This document shows, one piece after another, positions 52,116-61,182 of a DNA stretch of 64,000 nucleotides. The notes beneath the pieces were generated by a model. The model ran no database searches, was not told where the DNA came from, and saw only the letters and a program-made list of their open reading frames with translations. The position numbers and the translations under genes are program-made. Every line of letters begins with the position of its first letter. The stretch's first letter is position 1. Source of the stretch: Rhodopseudomonas sp. (GTDB taxonomy: Bacteria; Pseudomonadota; Alphaproteobacteria; Rhizobiales; Xanthobacteraceae); contig WGNB01000001.1 in assembly GCA_016124795.1 (NCBI GenBank), positions 186,001-250,000 of the forward strand, read 5' to 3'.

Positions 52116-53282
52116 CTACTTGACGGTGTAGGTCTTCCAGTCCTGAACGCGGGTGATTTTGCCGCCCGACCATTTGTAAACCCGATAATCGACCCGGGTC
52201 CGGAAATGGTTGGTCTTGTTCCATTCGATGACGCCGCCGCGCAAACCTTTGGTGTCGAGCTTGAGGTTTTCGAGGGCGGTGCGGACCTTGGCGGCATCGG
52301 CCGGCCAGCCGGCGCTCTTCAGCGCGGCTTCGATCGCCATGCCGCCGATCCAGCCTTCGGTCATCATCGTTGCCGGATATTTGGAGCCGGCCGCCTTCGC
52401 CGCCGCTTCAATATCCTTGTGGATCGGCAGGCCGTCCTGAAACAGGGCATTGGCGCCGATCACGTAGAAGTTTTCATCCTTGAGGCGGGCGAGTTCGGCT
52501 TCCGATTCAAGATGCGCCCAGGCGATCATGTCGCCGGTCCAGCCCAGCTTGCGCAACGCTTCAAGCGTGCGGACCTGCGTCACCCAGGGTGCCCAGGAAT
52601 AGACCCAGTTGGGCGCGGCGTTCTTGAGTTTGGTGGCGAAGGGGGTGTAGTCGGCGGTCGGTGGCGGGATCACCTCCTTGTCGACCGGCGTCATGCCCAT
52701 GGTCTTGGCAAGACTTTCGGCATGGTCGATCTCGCCACGCGACAGCGGGATCGCCATCGCCGAAAAGCCGATCTTGATGTCGCCTTTAGCGGTCGCCTTG
52801 ATGAAGTCGAGCGCGGCCTGGCTGTCGTAATTGGCGGCATAGCCGGTGGTGCAGAACTGCAGCGGATCGGCCGGCGGATAAACGCTCTTGGGACAAACGC
52901 CGCTGGCGAACAGCAAGGGGACGCCGGCGTTCTTGGTTTCCTGCATGATCGGCGCATAGGTCGACGACAGGCTGGCGTTGACGACCAGAATGGCCTTGTC
53001 CTGGGTGATCAGCTTCTTGGTATTAGCGGCGGCCTTCGATGGCTGGGCGCTGTCGTCTTCGAGAATGAGCTTGATCTTGTGGCCGTTGACGCCGCCGGCG
53101 CCATTGACGCGATCGATATAGATCCGCAGCGCGTCGACCGCCGGCGCATAGGTGCTGGATGGCGGGCCGGTCAGGGCGCCGGTGAGGCCCACCACGTAAG
53201 CGTCCTGGGCCGCGGCCGGCAGCGCCAATGCCAGCGTCATGCCGCAGGCGGATAGGGCTCCTAGCAAAGTCCTTTTGAACAT
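52116..53282 (-). CDS. LIV-type ABC transporter periplasmic substrate-binding protein
   Basis: 388 residues with a signal peptide ending PAAAQDAYVVG. GGGAGG lies 6 bp before the ATG. The Peripla_BP_6 fold has VGLTGALTGPPSSTYAPAVDALRIYID near the N-terminus and INGHK-like VNGHKIKLILEDD. Not close to classical LivK; cysteine pair SGVCPKSVYPPADPLQFC is distinctive. Lies 50 bp after the acyl-CoA ligase gene, so the likely ligand is an organic acid or amide activated by that ligase. Confidence 0.88.
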   Translation of the reverse strand: MFKRTLLGALSACGMTLALALPAAAQDAYVVGLTGALTGPPSSTYAPAVDALRIYIDRVNGAGGVNGHKIKLILEDDSAQPSKAAANTKKLITQDKAILVVNASLSSTYAPIMQETKNAGVPLLFASGVCPKSVYPPADPLQFCTTGYAANYDSQAALDFIKATAKGDIKIGFSAMAIPLSRGEIDHAESLAKTMGMTPVDKEVIPPPTADYTPFATKLKNAAPNWVYSWAPWVTQVRTLEALRKLGWTGDMIAWAHLESEAELARLKDENFYVIGANALFQDGLPIHKDIEAAAKAAGSKYPATMMTEGWIGGMAIEAALKSAGWPADAAKVRTALENLKLDTKGLRGGVIEWNKTNHFRTRVDYRVYKWSGGKITRVQDWKTYTVK

Positions 53283-53332
53283 GGCAGTCCTCCCGTTTTG
53301 TTTTCGTTGACGTCTTGATCAAGGCGCGGGCG

Positions 53333-55219
53333 TTACGATCCGAGGACGCCTCCCGCGCTGGCGGCGATCAGCCGCTCTTCGCTGTCGTCGTACATCGCTT
53401 CGACCAGCGCCTGGAATCGCTCGTACATCAGTTTGCGCTTGACCTTGCGGGTCGGCGTGACCGGTTCGCCGTCTTCCTCCGGATCGAGTGCTTTCGGCAA
53501 TATGCGGAAGGTCTTGATCTGCTCGACGCGGGCAAGGCCGGCATTGGCCTTATCGATCTCGGCTCTGATCAGGTCTTCGATCCGGCGATGAGACGTCAGG
53601 CTGGTGAAGCCGGTATAGGCGACGTCATTGGCGCGCGCCCAATCGGCCACCATGTCGAATTCGATTTCGATGATGGCGGTGAGATATTTCCGGCCGTGAC
53701 CGAAGACGACGGCCTCGGCGACATAGGGGCTGGCACGCAAGGCGTTTTCGATGAAGGACGGCGATATCGTTTTGCCGCCGGCGGTGACGATGAAATCGCG
53801 CGCCCGGTCGATCAATCGCAGCGCTTCGTCTTTCCATTCGCCGACGTCGCCGGTCCGCAACCAGCCATCGGCGCCTTTAACATCGCTGGTGGCGGCCTCG
53901 TTGCGCCAATAGCCTTCGAACAGGTCTTCGCTGCGCACCAGAATCTCGCCGTCTTCGGCCAGGCGGACCTCGCAGCCATCGACCGGCGTGCCGACATTGC
54001 CCGGCCGAGGGAAAGGGCCGCGCTGGCCGGCGATGATGCCGCCGGCTTCCTCGGTCTGGCCGTACATCTCGACGACGTTGACGCCATACATGTGCCAAAG
54101 CGCCATGGTCTCGGCCGGCAGCGCCGCGCCGCCACTGACCACCAGTTCAAGCTTGTCAAAGCCAAGTTTGTTGAGGATCGGCCCGAACACGCAAAGCCGG
54201 AGCACGGCGGCGACCGCGTTGTGCATCGCGGTTGCGGTGCCGTCCCAGCGGCGGCGGACCTGAGCGCGGGCCAATCGCAAGGCGAGGTCATAAAGGCTGC
54301 GCTTGAGCGGGCTGGAGTTGAGCATGCCGACAAGCACATGCGAGGCGTATTTCTGCAGATAACGCGGCACCGTAAACAGCACGGTCGGCGCGACCTCGAA
54401 CATCGTGGTGGCAAGGTCTTCCGGGTCCTCGCCGAAATAGGGCACCAGTTGCGACATCAATGGCAGCGTGATGGCGGCATCGCGGCCAAGGACGTGGCAC
54501 ATCGGCAGATATATGACGGTGCGATGAACGCGGTCGCGCAACGTTGGATACTGGCTGACGACGGTATCGGTGGCGGCGAGGTGCTTGCCGTGGGTGACCA
54601 ACGCTCCTTTCGGATGGCCGGTCGTGCCGGAGGTGTAGACGATGAAGGCCGGATCGTCCGACGACAGACTGGCGATTTGCGTTTCCAGCCAGGCGAGGTC
54701 GGCGGTCGTTCGGGTGGCCGCCAAGTCAGAGAACCGATGTAGTTTGTCATGCCGGTATCCGAACATTGCGGAATCGTCGAGCACCAGCACGGCGCGCAGA
54801 TCGGGCAATTGTTCGGCAATGGGCAGGATCTTGTCGACGTATTCCTGGTCTTCCGCGATAAACAGGCAAGCACCGCCGTCGCGCATCTGGTACTCGACCT
54901 CGGCCGTCGATGCCGTCGGATAGATGCCGTAAACAATGGCGCCGAGCGATTGCGCGGCGAGGTCGCAAATCAGCCAGCCTTCGCAAACATCGCCCATGAT
55001 GGCGACGCGCGCGCCGCGCTCGACGCCGAGGTCTCGCAACACCCGGGCGGCGCGCGCCACCAGCGTGGCGTAGTCGAGCCAACTGCGTTCGCGATAGAGG
55101 CCGAATTGTTTGGAACGGAAGGCAATCGAATGCGGCAGCAGCCGTGCCCGCTCGCATAACAGATGCGGGGCGGTGCTGCGGCGCAGGCGTTCACGCTCGA
55201 CCCTCGCGGACGCGGCCAT
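53333..55219 (-). CDS. Long-chain-type AMP-forming acyl-CoA synthetase
   Basis: 628 residues, normal for FadD15-like ligases. AMP-binding P-loop VYTSGTTGHPKGALVTHGKH, adenylation motif EMYGQTEEAGG, hinge region GWLRTGDVGEWKDEALRLIDRARDFIVTAGGKTISP (in register), and a late catalytic-domain part ALRASPYVAEAVVFGHGRKYLTAIIEIE. It makes acyl-CoA in the cytoplasm or at the membrane. Two operator-like repeats lie directly upstream, between it and the tetR gene. Leftward unit with the LIV transporter genes. Confidence 0.9.
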   Translation of the reverse strand: MAASARVERERLRRSTAPHLLCERARLLPHSIAFRSKQFGLYRERSWLDYATLVARAARVLRDLGVERGARVAIMGDVCEGWLICDLAAQSLGAIVYGIYPTASTAEVEYQMRDGGACLFIAEDQEYVDKILPIAEQLPDLRAVLVLDDSAMFGYRHDKLHRFSDLAATRTTADLAWLETQIASLSSDDPAFIVYTSGTTGHPKGALVTHGKHLAATDTVVSQYPTLRDRVHRTVIYLPMCHVLGRDAAITLPLMSQLVPYFGEDPEDLATTMFEVAPTVLFTVPRYLQKYASHVLVGMLNSSPLKRSLYDLALRLARAQVRRRWDGTATAMHNAVAAVLRLCVFGPILNKLGFDKLELVVSGGAALPAETMALWHMYGVNVVEMYGQTEEAGGIIAGQRGPFPRPGNVGTPVDGCEVRLAEDGEILVRSEDLFEGYWRNEAATSDVKGADGWLRTGDVGEWKDEALRLIDRARDFIVTAGGKTISPSFIENALRASPYVAEAVVFGHGRKYLTAIIEIEFDMVADWARANDVAYTGFTSLTSHRRIEDLIRAEIDKANAGLARVEQIKTFRILPKALDPEEDGEPVTPTRKVKRKLMYERFQALVEAMYDDSEERLIAASAGGVLGS

Positions 55220-55252
55220 TGGGGGCTCTTTGTTCGCGTTTCCTCTGGTCTA

Positions 55253-55297
55253 ATTCTATAGCTCAATCGAATTTGAAATTCTATAGCTTATTCGATT
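55253..55297. promoter_or_regulatory. Paired TetR-type operators upstream of the acyl-CoA ligase
   Basis: Two 20-bp copies, ATTCTATAGCTCAATCGAAT (55253-55272) and ATTCTATAGCTTATTCGATT (55278-55297), agree at 17 positions and start 25 bp apart. The first is an imperfect dyad (ATTC...GAAT). A third copy lies before the MetE-like gene. The sites fall in the gap between the tetR stop and the ligase start. Confidence 0.68.
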
Positions 55298-55307
55298 TCG
55301 GCCGCGA

Positions 55308-55943
55308 TCAGCGCGACGGTCTGCGACCGGCCGGTCGCTTATCGACACCGTCGGTGACCAGCCGCGCGAATTCGGCGGCGAGAGTGGCCACGGAGAAATT
55401 TTCTTTGCCGTACCAACTCGATGCTGCGTTGCACATGCCGAGAATGGCGAGCGTCACAAGGCGTACATTAAGATCGGCGCGGAATTCGCCTTTGGCGATG
55501 CCTTCCTTGATCACGTCCTCGAAGATGCGCTCCAGGCCGCGCGACCAGCGGCCGATCCGACGTCGGCTTTCGGTCGGCAGAAACTGGCGTTCGTTGAGGA
55601 ACACCTTGATGAAATTGCCGCGGTCGAGCAGCGGCGAAAGGTGCGATTCAATCAACAGAATTAGGCGTTTTCTGGCGTCGCCAGGGCCGGTGGAAATCGC
55701 CTTTGCGGCTTCGAAAAAGCCCTCGACGCCCCTCAGGCAGACGAGTTCAAGCGCGGCTTCCTTGGACGAGAAATAATAATAGAGGCTGGCCTGGCGAATG
55801 CCGAGCACGTCGGCGATATCCTGCGTGGTGGCGCCGTGAAAGCCGCGCTCGGCAAAGACCTGCGCTGCCGCCTCGATGATTTGCGGCGCGCGACGGCGCT
55901 GGCTGGCGCGCTGGCGGTTGGTCGAGGCGGAGACGGCGCTCAT
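55308..55943 (-). CDS. TetR-family transcriptional regulator
   Basis: 211 residues. The N-terminal helix-turn-helix is canonical: IIEAAAQVFAERGFHGATTQDIADVLGIRQASLYYYFSSKEAALE (in register). The C-terminal all-helical part binds an effector, probably an acyl-CoA given the adjacent ligase. It is encoded just upstream of the ligase on the same strand and divergent from the MetE-like gene; operator-like repeats flank it on both sides. Confidence 0.92.
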   Translation of the reverse strand: MSAVSASTNRQRASQRRRAPQIIEAAAQVFAERGFHGATTQDIADVLGIRQASLYYYFSSKEAALELVCLRGVEGFFEAAKAISTGPGDARKRLILLIESHLSPLLDRGNFIKVFLNERQFLPTESRRRIGRWSRGLERIFEDVIKEGIAKGEFRADLNVRLVTLAILGMCNAASSWYGKENFSVATLAAEFARLVTDGVDKRPAGRRPSR

Positions 55944-56010
55944 TCTATTCGCTCATTGCTGGCTGGTTGTGCGGTACAAGGCCGCCGCCAGCCGGCGCTA
56001 AAGCCTTTTT

Positions 56011-56028
56011 CACAATTGGACCATTGTG
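56011..56028. promoter_or_regulatory. Inverted repeat in the tetR/metE-like divergent region
   Basis: CACAAT-TGGACC-ATTGTG is a perfect 6-bp inverted repeat about 70 bp from the tetR start. It differs from the repeated 20-bp element and could bind a second regulator or RNA polymerase-linked factor. Confidence 0.4.
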
Positions 56029-56054
56029 TTTTGCCACGGCTTTGCTCTAAATTC

Positions 56055-56074
56055 CATCTATTGAGCTATAGAAA
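56055..56074. promoter_or_regulatory. Third copy of the TetR-type operator, before the MetE-like gene
   Basis: TTGAGCTATAGAA (56061-56073) is the exact reverse complement of 55254-55266. It ends 18 bp before ATG 56092, overlapping a TATAGA -10-like string, so binding would block transcription of the MetE-like gene. Confidence 0.65.
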
Positions 56075-56091
56075 ATGAGGGAGACGCTCGC

Positions 56092-57207
56092 ATGGCTTCG
56101 CTGGTCCAGGGCCGCCCGCCGTTTCGCGCCGACCATGTTGGCAGCTTGTTGCGGCCGCCGGCCTTGCGGCAAGCTTTTCGTCAGCACGCGGCCGGGGAAA
56201 TCGCCGATGCCGAATTTGGCGCGTTGCAGGATCAATGCATCCGCGACGTGGTGGCGATGCAGGAGCAGGTCGGTCTGCAGGTGGTAACCGACGGTGAGTT
56301 CCGTCGCGGCTCTTATTGGGGCCGTTTCGTCGAACGCACGCAGGGTTTCGAGATTAAATCGGCGACGTTCAAGTTTCGCAATGACCAGGGCCACGAAGTC
56401 GATTTCACCGCCCCTTATGCGAACGCCAAGATTAAGCGTGCGCAGCCGCTTGCGCTCGATGAATATACTTTTCTGCACGGTGTGACCCATGTGACCGGCA
56501 AGATCACCTTGCCATCGCCGTCGACCATGCATTTCTATCGATGCGCCGACTATGCCGATCCCGCCGTCTATTCGGATGTTGAAAAGTTTTTCTCCGATCT
56601 GGCCGATATTTTCAAACAGGAGATCGATGAGCTGGCGAAAGCCGGCTGCCGCTATATCCAGCTCGATGAGGTCGCTGTTGCGTTGTTATGCGATCCGGCG
56701 ATTCGCGCCCAGGTCGAGGCGTCGGGCAGCCGTCCCGATACCCTGGTCGATTTGTACATTGACGGCATCAATCAAGCGGTTGCCGCCTGTCCCGATGACG
56801 TTGTCATTGGTATTCATATGTGTCGCGGTAATTTCAAGGGGCACTACCTTGGCGCCGGCGGATATGAATCGGTCGCCGAACGGTTTTTCGCTAACACCAA
56901 CGTCAATCATTTCCTGCTTGAATACGACACGGAGCGTGCGGGCGATTTTGCGCCGCTTCGCTTTGTGCCGCCGAACAAAGGCGTGGTGCTCGGTCTGGTC
57001 AGCAGCAAGACCCGGGTGATCGAAAGCCTCGATGTGCTGAAGCGACGCACGCAAGAGGCCTCCCGCTATATCGATCTTGACCGTCTGGCGATTGGCCCAC
57101 AATGCGGCTTTGCCAGCACGGTTGCCGGCAATCCGCTCACCGAAGCCGAGCAGCGTGCCAAGCTGGCGCTGATTGTCGAGGCGGCGGCGGCGATCTGGCC
57201 GCGGTGA
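56092..57207 (+). CDS. MetE-like cobalamin-independent methionine synthase C-terminal-domain protein
   Basis: 371 residues, the length of the stand-alone YxjG/YxjH-type MetE catalytic domain rather than full MetE (about 750). N-terminal FRADHVGSLLRP, TDGEFRRGSYWGRF, YIQLDEVAVALL, the zinc-ligand pair IHMCRGN (His-x-Cys) and CGFAS near the end. It would transfer a methyl group to a thiol such as homocysteine, from a methyl donor not identified. GGGAG lies 8 bp before the ATG. It shares an operator-like repeat with the acyl-CoA ligase, an unexpected pairing. Confidence 0.86.
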   Translation: MASLVQGRPPFRADHVGSLLRPPALRQAFRQHAAGEIADAEFGALQDQCIRDVVAMQEQVGLQVVTDGEFRRGSYWGRFVERTQGFEIKSATFKFRNDQGHEVDFTAPYANAKIKRAQPLALDEYTFLHGVTHVTGKITLPSPSTMHFYRCADYADPAVYSDVEKFFSDLADIFKQEIDELAKAGCRYIQLDEVAVALLCDPAIRAQVEASGSRPDTLVDLYIDGINQAVAACPDDVVIGIHMCRGNFKGHYLGAGGYESVAERFFANTNVNHFLLEYDTERAGDFAPLRFVPPNKGVVLGLVSSKTRVIESLDVLKRRTQEASRYIDLDRLAIGPQCGFASTVAGNPLTEAEQRAKLALIVEAAAAIWPR

Positions 57208-57280
57208 TTTGATGGTGGCCGGGTGGCAGGGACGGCGTCGCGGATGGTCAGCCTGTGGTCGTCTCGGTTCGCCGGTTTGA

Positions 57281-58132
57281 TCACGGTCCGGTTTGCGGCG
57301 GATGAGTGGGGATACCGTCGGCGTCTTGCCTCAGCAGGTTGGCGGTGATCTCGCGGGCGGCTTTGCCGATCCGGCTTACGATTCTCGCTCTTTCCTCCGG
57401 CGGCAACCAGTCGCCGACGAAGGCGGTACTGATTCCGGCGAGCGGATAGCCGGTTGCGTCCGTCACCGCGACGCCAATGCCGCTGACGCCGGGCGTGAAC
57501 AGGCTGTCATGGGCCGCAAAGCCGCGCGTTCGTGCTTTTCCAAGCTCGGTGAGAAAGCTGACCTCATCGAAGCCGGGACGTTGCGCGTAGCGCGTTCGGT
57601 TGGCGTCGACGAAGGCCGTCATGTCGGGTTCTGGGAGGGCGGCAAGCAGCGCCATGCTGCCGGCGCCGATGCCAAGCGGTTCGCGGCTGCCGACTTGCAG
57701 CACCAGAGTTTGAATGCGCCGGCCGCTTTCATCGCGCGCGACGCACACTGAATCATTACCTGAGCGCACAACGAGATAGACCGGCTGCGCAATATCGGCG
57801 GCGAGCCGCGCCAGCGGCGAGGCCGCGACGCGGCTGAGAGGATGGCGCGCCGAAGCGCTGACACCGAGCGCGAGTAAGGCGGGCCCGAGGAAGAAGTGTC
57901 GGCTGACTGTGTCGCGCTCGATCCAGTCCGCGGTCTCGAGCATGGCCAGAACCCGATGGATGGTCGGTCGCGGCAGTCCGGTGGCGGCGACGAGGTCACG
58001 CAGCCCGGCGCCGTCGGTCCCGGCGCGGGCGATGGCCTGGAGCAGGATCTGGGCTCGCGCCAAGCTGCCGGCGGCATCCCCGGAAAGCTTTCGTCCTTGC
58101 GATGTGTGTCCAGTATCCGGATTTCTCGTCAA
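57281..58132 (-). CDS. IclR-family transcriptional regulator
   Basis: 283 residues from TTG 58132. N-terminal winged helix AGLRDLVAATGLPRPTIHRVLAMLETADWIERD (in register), then the IclR effector domain with IQTLVLQVGSREPLGIGAGSMALLAALPE and GVSGIGVAVTDATGYPLAGIS. It is divergent from the Bug-protein and FAD-hydroxylase genes and likely controls them. The start codon is uncertain; no strong ribosome site is visible. Confidence 0.88.
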   Translation of the reverse strand: MTRNPDTGHTSQGRKLSGDAAGSLARAQILLQAIARAGTDGAGLRDLVAATGLPRPTIHRVLAMLETADWIERDTVSRHFFLGPALLALGVSASARHPLSRVAASPLARLAADIAQPVYLVVRSGNDSVCVARDESGRRIQTLVLQVGSREPLGIGAGSMALLAALPEPDMTAFVDANRTRYAQRPGFDEVSFLTELGKARTRGFAAHDSLFTPGVSGIGVAVTDATGYPLAGISTAFVGDWLPPEERARIVSRIGKAAREITANLLRQDADGIPTHPPQTGP

Positions 58133-58231
58133 GCGCGTGAGCCTTTAGCCGTGAAGGGGTTATTCTAAAAGCGTTGAAGGCAGATATTTAATATGTTAAT
58201 CAGTCGCCCAATTAAGAGCAGGTCCTCATTT

Positions 58232-58250
58232 CTGTCCATTAATCGGACAG
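58232..58250. promoter_or_regulatory. Candidate IclR operator
   Basis: CTGTCC-ATTAATC-GGACAG is a perfect 6-bp inverted repeat in an A+T-rich stretch between the IclR gene and the Bug gene, about 63 bp before ATG 58313. Confidence 0.55.
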
Positions 58251-58312
58251 TTTGGGGGAAAACTCAAGGTCCGGCGGGAATGCATCGCGCTGGCCGCATC
58301 AGGGAGAACGCC

Positions 58313-59374
58313 ATGTCAGACGCGCCATTCTTTACGGCTCAACCGGATCATGCGTGGGGCAACAAGCCCGGCAAGCCAGCTTTGCCAATTCGTGCCATGC
58401 GCCGCGCCGCGATTGCTTTCGTGACAGCCGCCGCCGTGACGGTGGCGGCGTTTGTCAGCCCGGCGGCGGCGCAGGGTTATCCGACCCGCCCGGTGACGAT
58501 CATCGTGCCTTATGCCGCCGGTGGCGCGACCGACATTCTGGGTCGGTTGGTGGCCAAGCGGTTGCAGGAAAAGCTCGGTCAGCCTTTCGTGGTCGAGAAC
58601 CGGCCGGGCGCCGGCACCGTGGTCGGTGCCGACCATGTCGCGCGCTCGGCGCCGGATGGCTACACCTTGCTGCTCGCGACCAGCACCACGCTGGCGATCA
58701 ACGCGACGCTGTTCAAGAAGCTGCCTTATAACCCGGCCAAGGATTTCACCGCCGTCGGTCTGGTTGCCAATGTGCCTTTCGTGCTGGTCGCCAATCCGCA
58801 ACTCGGCGTGAAGTCGCTCAAGGATCTTATCGCTCTGGCCAAGTCGAAGCCGGGCGCATTGACCTATGGGTCGGCTGGCAACGGGTCGCCGCATCATCTG
58901 TTCATGGAATTGCTCAAGAGCATGAGCGGCATCAAGATGGTCCATGTGCCTTACAAAGGCAGCGCGCCGGCGATGATGGACGTGGTCAGCAGCCACGTGT
59001 CGGTGATGATTTCCGACCTGACGCCGGCGCTCGCCCAGATTCGCGGCGGCAAGGTTGTGCCGTTGGCGGTGACGACCGCGCATCGTCTCGATGCGCTGCC
59101 GAATGTGCCGACCGTCGCCGAAGCCGGTGTGCCGGGTTATGAGGCGACCGCCTGGCAGGGCATTGTCGGTCCCGCCGGCATGCCTGCCGACGTCGTCAAG
59201 AAGCTGAATGATGAACTGCGCGCTTTCACCGCCGATCCGGCCGCCAAGGAGGCCTTCGCCAAAGTGGGCCTGCAAACGGCATCCGATACGCCGGCGGAGT
59301 TCGACGCCTACATTAACAGCGAGATTAAACGATGGGCCGACGTGGTGCGTTCGTCCGGCGCCACCGTCAACTGA
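58313..59374 (+). CDS. Bug-family (TctC-like) periplasmic solute-binding protein, orphan
   Basis: The start ATG 58313 follows AGGGAGAA by 4-6 bp, giving 353 residues; the open frame extends to 58193 but without support. Before the hydrophobic export segment (RRAAIAFVTAAAVTVAAFVSPAAAQ, in register) there are 29 unusual polar residues; ATG 58397 (MRRAAIAF) would give a standard signal peptide. Mature Bug features are YPTRPVTIIVPYAAGGATDILGRLVAKRL and LPNVPTVAEAGVPGYEATAW. It sits with an FAD aromatic hydroxylase, so an aromatic acid or phenol is a likely ligand. No TctAB is adjacent. Confidence 0.86.
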   Translation: MSDAPFFTAQPDHAWGNKPGKPALPIRAMRRAAIAFVTAAAVTVAAFVSPAAAQGYPTRPVTIIVPYAAGGATDILGRLVAKRLQEKLGQPFVVENRPGAGTVVGADHVARSAPDGYTLLLATSTTLAINATLFKKLPYNPAKDFTAVGLVANVPFVLVANPQLGVKSLKDLIALAKSKPGALTYGSAGNGSPHHLFMELLKSMSGIKMVHVPYKGSAPAMMDVVSSHVSVMISDLTPALAQIRGGKVVPLAVTTAHRLDALPNVPTVAEAGVPGYEATAWQGIVGPAGMPADVVKKLNDELRAFTADPAAKEAFAKVGLQTASDTPAEFDAYINSEIKRWADVVRSSGATVN

Positions 59375-59472
59375 ACGCTGGCGTCGGGGTTCGCCCCGAC
59401 GGAATCTGACGTTTGCAACGCGCACGCCGTCGTCCCGGTTGGACGGCGGTGTGCCCAGCCTGGATCGAAAGC

Positions 59473-61161
59473 ATGACCGCTGTGCCTCGCGCAAATATCA
59501 CCACCGCCGTGCTCGTTGTCGGTGCCGGCCCCGTTGGCCTGACCCTGGCGATGGATCTCGCCTGGCGCGGCCTTGACGTGACGGTGGCGGAAATTCGTGC
59601 CGCCGGTGAGCCGCCGAACGTGAAGTGTAACCATGTCGCCGCCCGTTCGATGGAAGTGTTCCGCCGACTGGGTGTCGCCAAAGCGTTGCGCGATGGCGGC
59701 TTGCCGGGCGACTATCCGAATGACATCTCCTATCGCACCGCGATGGTCGGCGAGGAGATCACCCGTATTCCGATTCCCTGCCGGCGCGACCGTTACACCG
59801 CCAAGGATGGCCCGGATACCTGGTGGCCGACGCCGGAGCCGCCGCATCGCATCAATCAGATCTATCTCGAGCCGATCCTGTTCGCGCATGCGGCGGCGCA
59901 GTCGCGTATTCGCATCCTCAACCGGACCCAGATCGAGAGCTTCGTCCAGGATGAAAACGGCGTTGTCGCGATCGCGCGCGATCTCGACAGCGGTGAAACC
60001 TTCGAAATCGCCGCCGCCTATATGGTGGGCTGCGACGGCGGCCGTTCCGACGTGCGGCGGCAGATCGGCGCCAGGCTCGAGGGTGACGCGGTCGTGCAAC
60101 GGGTCCAGTCGAGTCTGATCCGCGCGCCGCAACTCAATGCCATGATCAAGGTGCCGCCGGCCTGGGCCTCGTTCACGCTCAATCCGCGCCGCAGTGGCAA
60201 CGTCTACGCGATCGACGGCCGTGAACTGTGGCTGGTTCACAATTATCTGCGCGAGGAGGAAGCCGATTTCGACTCGGTCGACCGCGATTGGGCGATCCGC
60301 ACCATTCTCGGCGTCGGGCCGGAATTCAAGTATGAGATCGTCAGCAAGGAAGACTGGTTTGGCCGTCGTCTGGTTGCCAATCGTTTCCGTGACCGCCGTG
60401 TCTTTATTTGCGGCGACGCCGCCCATATCTGGGTGCCCTATGCCGGCTATGGCATGAACGCCGGCATCGCGGATGCGGCCAATCTCGCCTGGCTTCTGGC
60501 CGCTCATCTCAATGGATGGGCGCCGACGGCTATTCTCGACGCGCACGAAGCCGAGCGTCAGCCGATCACCCAGCAGGTGTCGCATTTCGCGATGAACCAT
60601 GCCGAGGAAATGGCGAAGCAGCGCCGTGGCGTGCCAGCGGATATCGAGAAGCCGGGCCCGGAGGGCGATGCGGTGCGGGCCGCGCTCGGCAAGGAAGTCT
60701 ACGACCTCAATGTCCAGCAATATTGCTGTGCCGGTTTGAACTTCGGTTACTTCTACGATCGTTCGCCGTTGGTGGCTTATGACGGCGAAGCGCAGCCGGC
60801 CTACACCATGGGTGGCTTCGAGCCTTCGACGGTGCCGGGATGTCGGGCGCCGCATTTGTGGCTTGCCGATGGTTCATCGCTCTACGATGCGCTCGGGCAG
60901 GGCTACACCTTGTTGCGCTTCGATCCATCGGTCGATGTCGCGGATCTGGTCGCTGCGGCGTCGGCGCGCAAGGTGCCGTTCAAGGTGCTGGACCTGACGC
61001 GTGCGCCCGGCACGGAAATTTATCGCCACGCGCTGACGTTGGTGCGGCCGGACCAGCATGTCGCCTGGCGCGGCGACAAGGCGCCGGCGAAACCGGAAGA
61101 CCTGATCGATCTGATCCGTGGTGCGACGGTGGCCGATGCCAAGGCCGCGAAGGCGGCTTGA
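59473..61161 (+). CDS. FAD-dependent aromatic hydroxylase (PheA/TfdB/MhpA-type flavoprotein monooxygenase)
   Basis: From ATG 59473, 562 residues (a frame to 59413 adds 20). Dinucleotide fold VLVVGAGPVGLTLAMDLAWRG, the DG motif GCDGGRSDVRRQIGA, and the GD motif VFICGDAAHIWVPYAGYGMNAGIADAANLAWLL (in register) identify class A flavoprotein monooxygenases. These use NAD(P)H and O2 to add a hydroxyl group to a phenolic ring. The C-terminal thioredoxin-like domain of the PheA/MhpA group is present in reduced form. Substrate unknown; the homoprotocatechuate genes nearby make a hydroxyphenyl compound possible. Confidence 0.85.
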   Translation: MTAVPRANITTAVLVVGAGPVGLTLAMDLAWRGLDVTVAEIRAAGEPPNVKCNHVAARSMEVFRRLGVAKALRDGGLPGDYPNDISYRTAMVGEEITRIPIPCRRDRYTAKDGPDTWWPTPEPPHRINQIYLEPILFAHAAAQSRIRILNRTQIESFVQDENGVVAIARDLDSGETFEIAAAYMVGCDGGRSDVRRQIGARLEGDAVVQRVQSSLIRAPQLNAMIKVPPAWASFTLNPRRSGNVYAIDGRELWLVHNYLREEEADFDSVDRDWAIRTILGVGPEFKYEIVSKEDWFGRRLVANRFRDRRVFICGDAAHIWVPYAGYGMNAGIADAANLAWLLAAHLNGWAPTAILDAHEAERQPITQQVSHFAMNHAEEMAKQRRGVPADIEKPGPEGDAVRAALGKEVYDLNVQQYCCAGLNFGYFYDRSPLVAYDGEAQPAYTMGGFEPSTVPGCRAPHLWLADGSSLYDALGQGYTLLRFDPSVDVADLVAAASARKVPFKVLDLTRAPGTEIYRHALTLVRPDQHVAWRGDKAPAKPEDLIDLIRGATVADAKAAKAA

Positions 61162-61182
61162 TTGCGACTCCGGTATCCCGCA

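Noticed and set aside
51690-53255. 521-codon plus-strand frame opposite the LIV binding-protein and livH genes
   Set aside because: Shadow frame; the minus-strand genes have signal peptides, membrane segments and ribosome sites.
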